Shown here one piece after another: positions 61,077 to 64,000 of a stretch of DNA of 64,000 nucleotides. The stretch is taken from the NCBI GenBank assembly GCA_046329555.1, contig JAXLUK010000005.1, forward strand, positions 124,001-188,000, given 5' to 3'. The notes below the pieces were generated by a model. That model was not told the origin of the DNA and did no database searches. It was given only the letters and a program-made list of their open reading frames with translations. Each line of letters opens with the position of its first letter. Position 1 is the first letter of the stretch. The position numbers were made by a program, and so were the translations under genes. The DNA is from UBA1941 sp046329555 (GTDB lineage: Bacteria; Bacteroidota; Bacteroidia; Chitinophagales; LD1).

Positions 61077-62891
61077 ATGAAAAGAATTCTAAGTAGCGTT
61101 TCAGTGCTGTTTTTTACTACAGCGGTATTTGCGGGTAATGCTGATCGCCGCGGCGAGGCAGGAGCCTATGAATTAAACATGAATGGCTATGCCCGCTCCA
61201 GCGGTTTGTGGAACATGAATGTAGCTGGCATTAAGGGTTTGGAAGCCGAGCGCCTCAACCCTGCAGGTTTGGCGTACACACGCAAAACAGAAGTTATTGC
61301 GTCATATACTTCATGGTTGTCGGGGTCTGGCGTGAATATTGTTCAGGGCGGCATAGCGCAACGTATAAAATCAAATGCTGTAGCATTAACCGTTAACTCA
61401 CTGAACTTCGGCGCTATTGATCGTACCACCACCGATCAACCACAAGGCGGATTGGGAACATTCAAGCCAACATTCCTTAACATCGGCGTTAGTTATGCCA
61501 AAAATTTCAGTTTGGGAACAACTGAAAAGATGGGCGCTAACTACATTACCGGCGGGGTCTCGCTTCGCTTGTTAACAGAAGGCATCCAAAGCGTAACCTC
61601 AACCGGCTTTAGTTTTGATGTGGGCTTGCAGTACACCACCGGAAAGAAGGAAAATATCCACTTCGGCGTGTCGCTCCGCAATGTGGGTACTTCTATGCGC
61701 TTCCGCGGTGATGCCTTAACTTATCAGGGTGTTTCAGAGAACAGCGACTTCTCTTACACTTACGATAAACGCTCCAACAAATTTGAATTGCCAACTCAGT
61801 TAAATATTGGCTTGTCATACGACCTTTGGATGGGCAAGAAAATTGAAACGGAGGGCGGCAACAAAACCAAGCAGGATTATCGCCTTAGTTCAATGGCGCA
61901 ATTCTCTGCGAACGCTTTTGGTAACGATCATTTTGGCCTTGGCTTGGAATTCGCCATGCGTGAGTACTTCATGCTGCGCGCCGGTTATCGTTTTGAAAAC
62001 GGTATCTTCAACAAAGATAAACGCACAACGGCTTACACGGGTCTGGCTGCCGGCGCATCGGTAAATATTCCGTTTAAGAAAGATGGAAGCGGACCAGCAA
62101 TCGGCCTCGATTATGCTTTCCGAATGACCTCGCCAACAACCAGCTTTACGCATACCCATACCGTAGGTTTGCGTTTCGCGCTGGGTGGACCAGAAAAGGA
62201 GATGGAATTCCCGGTAAAGAAAAAGGCAGCAGAAGCTGATGCTTATGACAACGCCGGTTCTTCTTCTTCAGTAGAAACAAAAACAACCACCAAGAAGCGC
62301 TCCGGTAAAAAAGGGAAAGTAACGCTGGAAGATCTGGAAGAAAAAGAAGCTATTGTTGACTCATTAACCAAGCTGAATGCGGAACTGAAAGTGAAAGCGG
62401 AAACGCCAATCGTGAAGATTGATACGGTAACAGTAACCAAAACGGAAGTGCGTATCGAGAAGGACACCGTGATGATTCCTACAGTATATGAGAAGTCAAC
62501 CTATTCTGGTGGTGATATCGATACCATTAAGAAAGGCGGTAAAACCATGCTGCAGTTTAATGATTACGAAGTGCTGGAATTTGAAACGGGCTCATCAAAA
62601 ATTCAGGCGAAATCCTACAATTACCTGAACTATCTGATCAACATCATGAAACAAAATCCGAAGTATAAAATGCAATTGCAAGGGCATACGGATAATGTTG
62701 GCGATGAAGACAAGAATGTTCAGCTGAGCCAAAGCCGTGTAGATGCTGTGAAGGCATACTTCGTAAGCAGAGGAATTAGTGCCGATCGCGTAGGCGTAGA
62801 AGCATTTGGTTCTAAAAAGCCTAAATACAAAAATGACACCGCTGCCGGGCGCGCTAAAAACCGCCGTGTAGAGATTTTCATGGAAATGTAA
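61077..62891 (+). CDS. PorV-like barrel fused to an OmpA peptidoglycan-binding domain
   Basis: 604 aa from the ATG at 61077 (MKRILSSVSVLFFTTAVFA is the signal peptide). Residues 20-390 are a PorV/PorQ-like barrel: the NPAGLAYT motif, then GVNIVQGGIAQRIKSNAVAL and the closing strand HTHTVGLRFALGGP. A Lys-rich linker with a coiled-coil-like stretch (about 395-480) precedes an OmpA domain: FETGSSKIQAKSYNYLNYLI, LQGHTDNVGDEDKNVQLSQS, RVDAVKAYFVSRGI and NRRVEIFMEM. A barrel tied to peptidoglycan in one chain is unusual. Probably the outer-membrane anchor or shuttle for the 1435-aa protein (inference). Confidence 0.82.
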   Translation: MKRILSSVSVLFFTTAVFAGNADRRGEAGAYELNMNGYARSSGLWNMNVAGIKGLEAERLNPAGLAYTRKTEVIASYTSWLSGSGVNIVQGGIAQRIKSNAVALTVNSLNFGAIDRTTTDQPQGGLGTFKPTFLNIGVSYAKNFSLGTTEKMGANYITGGVSLRLLTEGIQSVTSTGFSFDVGLQYTTGKKENIHFGVSLRNVGTSMRFRGDALTYQGVSENSDFSYTYDKRSNKFELPTQLNIGLSYDLWMGKKIETEGGNKTKQDYRLSSMAQFSANAFGNDHFGLGLEFAMREYFMLRAGYRFENGIFNKDKRTTAYTGLAAGASVNIPFKKDGSGPAIGLDYAFRMTSPTTSFTHTHTVGLRFALGGPEKEMEFPVKKKAAEADAYDNAGSSSSVETKTTTKKRSGKKGKVTLEDLEEKEAIVDSLTKLNAELKVKAETPIVKIDTVTVTKTEVRIEKDTVMIPTVYEKSTYSGGDIDTIKKGGKTMLQFNDYEVLEFETGSSKIQAKSYNYLNYLINIMKQNPKYKMQLQGHTDNVGDEDKNVQLSQSRVDAVKAYFVSRGISADRVGVEAFGSKKPKYKNDTAAGRAKNRRVEIFMEM

Positions 62892-62911
62892 ATTGCGGTA
62901 ACGCAAAAAGG

Positions 62912-62949
62912 TTTAAGCGCTTAAGGGATTAGTTCCTTAAGCGCTTAAA
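62912..62949. other. strong stem-loop between the barrel gene and greA
   Basis: Perfect 15-bp arms TTTAAGCGCTTAAGG (62912-62926) and CCTTAAGCGCTTAAA (62935-62949) with an 8-base loop; each arm itself contains the palindrome TTAAGCGCTTAA. Without a T-run it is not a classical terminator. It may limit read-through into greA or protect mRNA. Confidence 0.7.
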
Positions 62950-62972
62950 ACGTTTAAAAAGGAGAGTTTATC

Positions 62973-63446
62973 ATGACAGATATTAATTACATGACCAAGG
63001 AGGGCTACGATGCTCTGATGGCAGAATTAAAAGAAATGAAAACTGTGCGCCGTCCAGCTGTTTCCCAAGCTATTGCGGAAGCGCGCGAGAAAGGCGATTT
63101 AAGTGAAAATGCGGAATATCATGCCGCACGTGAAGAACTGGCCTTACTGGAGGCAAAAATTGCTGAATTGGAGGGAAAGGCAGGCAGCGCCCGCATCATG
63201 GATGAAAGCAAGGTGGATATTTCCAAAGTAGGTGTTTTAACCAAGGTGGAAGTAATGAATCACAAACTGAAAAAGCAGCAGGTGTTCACCATCGTTAGCG
63301 AAGCAGAAGCCAATCTGAAAGAAAACAAGATTTCCATTTCGTCACCTATAGGCAAGGCGTTAGTAGGCAAGGCGGTAGGTGAGAAGGCCGTAGCGCAAAC
63401 CCCTGCGGGCCCAATGGAATTTGAAGTACTGAAAATCTCCTTGTAA
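62973..63446 (+). CDS. greA: transcription elongation factor GreA
   Basis: 157 aa. N-terminal coiled coil (MTKEGYDALMAELKEMKTVR, then REKGDLSENAEYHAAREELA with the acidic tip DLSENAEY) and the C-terminal FKBP-like domain (SISSPIGKALVGKAVGEKAV). It rescues backtracked RNA polymerase by stimulating transcript cleavage. An AAGGAG Shine-Dalgarno (about 62959-62964) 9 bp before the ATG is unusually strong for this genome. Confidence 0.95.
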   Translation: MTDINYMTKEGYDALMAELKEMKTVRRPAVSQAIAEAREKGDLSENAEYHAAREELALLEAKIAELEGKAGSARIMDESKVDISKVGVLTKVEVMNHKLKKQQVFTIVSEAEANLKENKISISSPIGKALVGKAVGEKAVAQTPAGPMEFEVLKISL

Positions 63447-63452
63447 CTACAA

Positions 63453-64000
63453 TCAGGCGTCGAACTTATAACCGATGCCCTTGATTGTTTTAAAGAGTTC
63501 GTCGCCAATTTTTTCGCGCAACTTGCGAATATGCACGTCGATGGTACGGTCGCCCACAATGGTATCGTTACCCCATACTTTATGAAGTATTTCCTCGCGC
63601 TTGAAAACCCGCCCTGGTTTCGAAACGAGTAAACTCAGCAGCTCAAATTCTTTCCGAGGCAGGGTGATTTCTTTTCCATTGGCGATAACTACATAACGCT
63701 CGCGGTTAATTTCAATGGCACCTGCCTTAATAGTGGTAGGCATCAACTTTTCTTCTAAACGGCGCATCAATGCCCGCACCCGACTTACAAAAACCTTTGG
63801 CTTAATGGGCTTGGTGATATAATCATCAGCACCCGATTCAAATCCGGCAATCTGCGAATAATCTTCATCGCGCGCCGTTAGAAAAACAATCAAGGTATCC
63901 TTAAACTGTTCTATGCTGCGTAACTCGCGGCAGGTGGTAACGCCATCCTTCACCGGCATCATAAAGTCGAGAACAATCAAGTGCGGCTTCATCTTCTTGG
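63453..64000 (-). CDS. OmpR/PhoB-type response regulator (N-terminus outside window)
   Basis: The frame runs off the right edge; the visible 180 residues lack only about the first 45. Receiver: phospho-acceptor Asp in LIVLDFMMPVKDG, Thr in LIVFLTARDED, Lys in DDYITKPIKPKVF. The DNA-binding winged helix follows (KEITLPRKEFELLSLLVSKP, GRVFKREEILHKVWG, DRTIDVHIRKLREKIG, GIGYKF). Such regulators pair with PhoR-like kinases in this phylum. Convergent with greA (6 bp). Confidence 0.92.
   Translation of the reverse strand, partial: KKMKPHLIVLDFMMPVKDGVTTCRELRSIEQFKDTLIVFLTARDEDYSQIAGFESGADDYITKPIKPKVFVSRVRALMRRLEEKLMPTTIKAGAIEINRERYVVIANGKEITLPRKEFELLSLLVSKPGRVFKREEILHKVWGNDTIVGDRTIDVHIRKLREKIGDELFKTIKGIGYKFDA

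Noticed and set aside
23467..64000. Pairing of the PhoR-like kinase (23467) with the response regulator at 63453
   Set aside because: Types match, but the genes are 40 kb apart and the regulator's true neighbours lie outside the window.

Overview
The window looks like chromosomal DNA of a Bacteroidota bacterium, probably a Chitinophagales or Saprospiria-type lineage, although I could not place it by comparison. The evidence is: secreted proteins with C-terminal sorting-type domains, a TonB-dependent receptor with a carboxypeptidase-regulatory N-terminus, a PorV-like barrel, a DUF3078 outer-membrane protein, a DUF486 protein, few Shine-Dalgarno sequences, and repeated TAnnTTTG or TAnnTTCG -7 boxes just upstream of genes.

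Layout. 1-6.6 kb: housekeeping and secreted genes (nadE N-terminus, tag, half a transketolase). 6.66-13.68 kb: two long inverted repeats (about 1.2 and 1.1 kb), full of hairpins and short tandem units, bracket a 4.7-kb block with ppk2, recO, a LysR regulator, icd and a DUF486 gene. 13.7-17.7 kb: an outer-membrane protein, coaX and rpsA. 18.0-21.4 kb: a recent tandem duplication of a sorting-domain protein with exchanged C-termini. 21.8-33.8 kb: core metabolism and envelope genes (halogenase-like flavoenzyme, PhoR-like kinase, methylmalonyl-CoA mutase large chain, deoxyhypusine-synthase homologue, Nramp-UspA fusion, ECF sigma factor, ribBA, recR, glycosyltransferase).

33.8-45.3 kb is an accessory island: a HEPN-type protein between cassette-like borders, an IS1182-family element, a tightly overlapping four-gene minus-strand operon (C5-cytosine methyltransferase, double-GHKL ATPase/histidine kinase, receiver protein, CHAT/caspase-like protein), repeats carrying dead IS1182 ends, a polyvalent-protein-type kinase ORF, a dead DUF433/DUF5615 toxin-antitoxin pair and an intact MazEF pair. 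The four-gene operon is the best candidate for an undescribed system: a methyltransferase plus a phosphorelay-like ATPase/receiver pair feeding a protease-like effector suggests DNA-state sensing with regulated self-destruction. That function is inference.

45.3-64 kb: envelope genes (SurA-like lipoprotein, M1 aminopeptidase, YgjP-type metallopeptidase, 3-hydroxyanthranilate dioxygenase, DUF3078), then a three-gene outer-membrane locus (TonB-dependent receptor, 1435-residue secreted protein, PorV-like/OmpA fusion), greA and a cut-off OmpR-type response regulator. I saw no rRNA, tRNA or CRISPR array.
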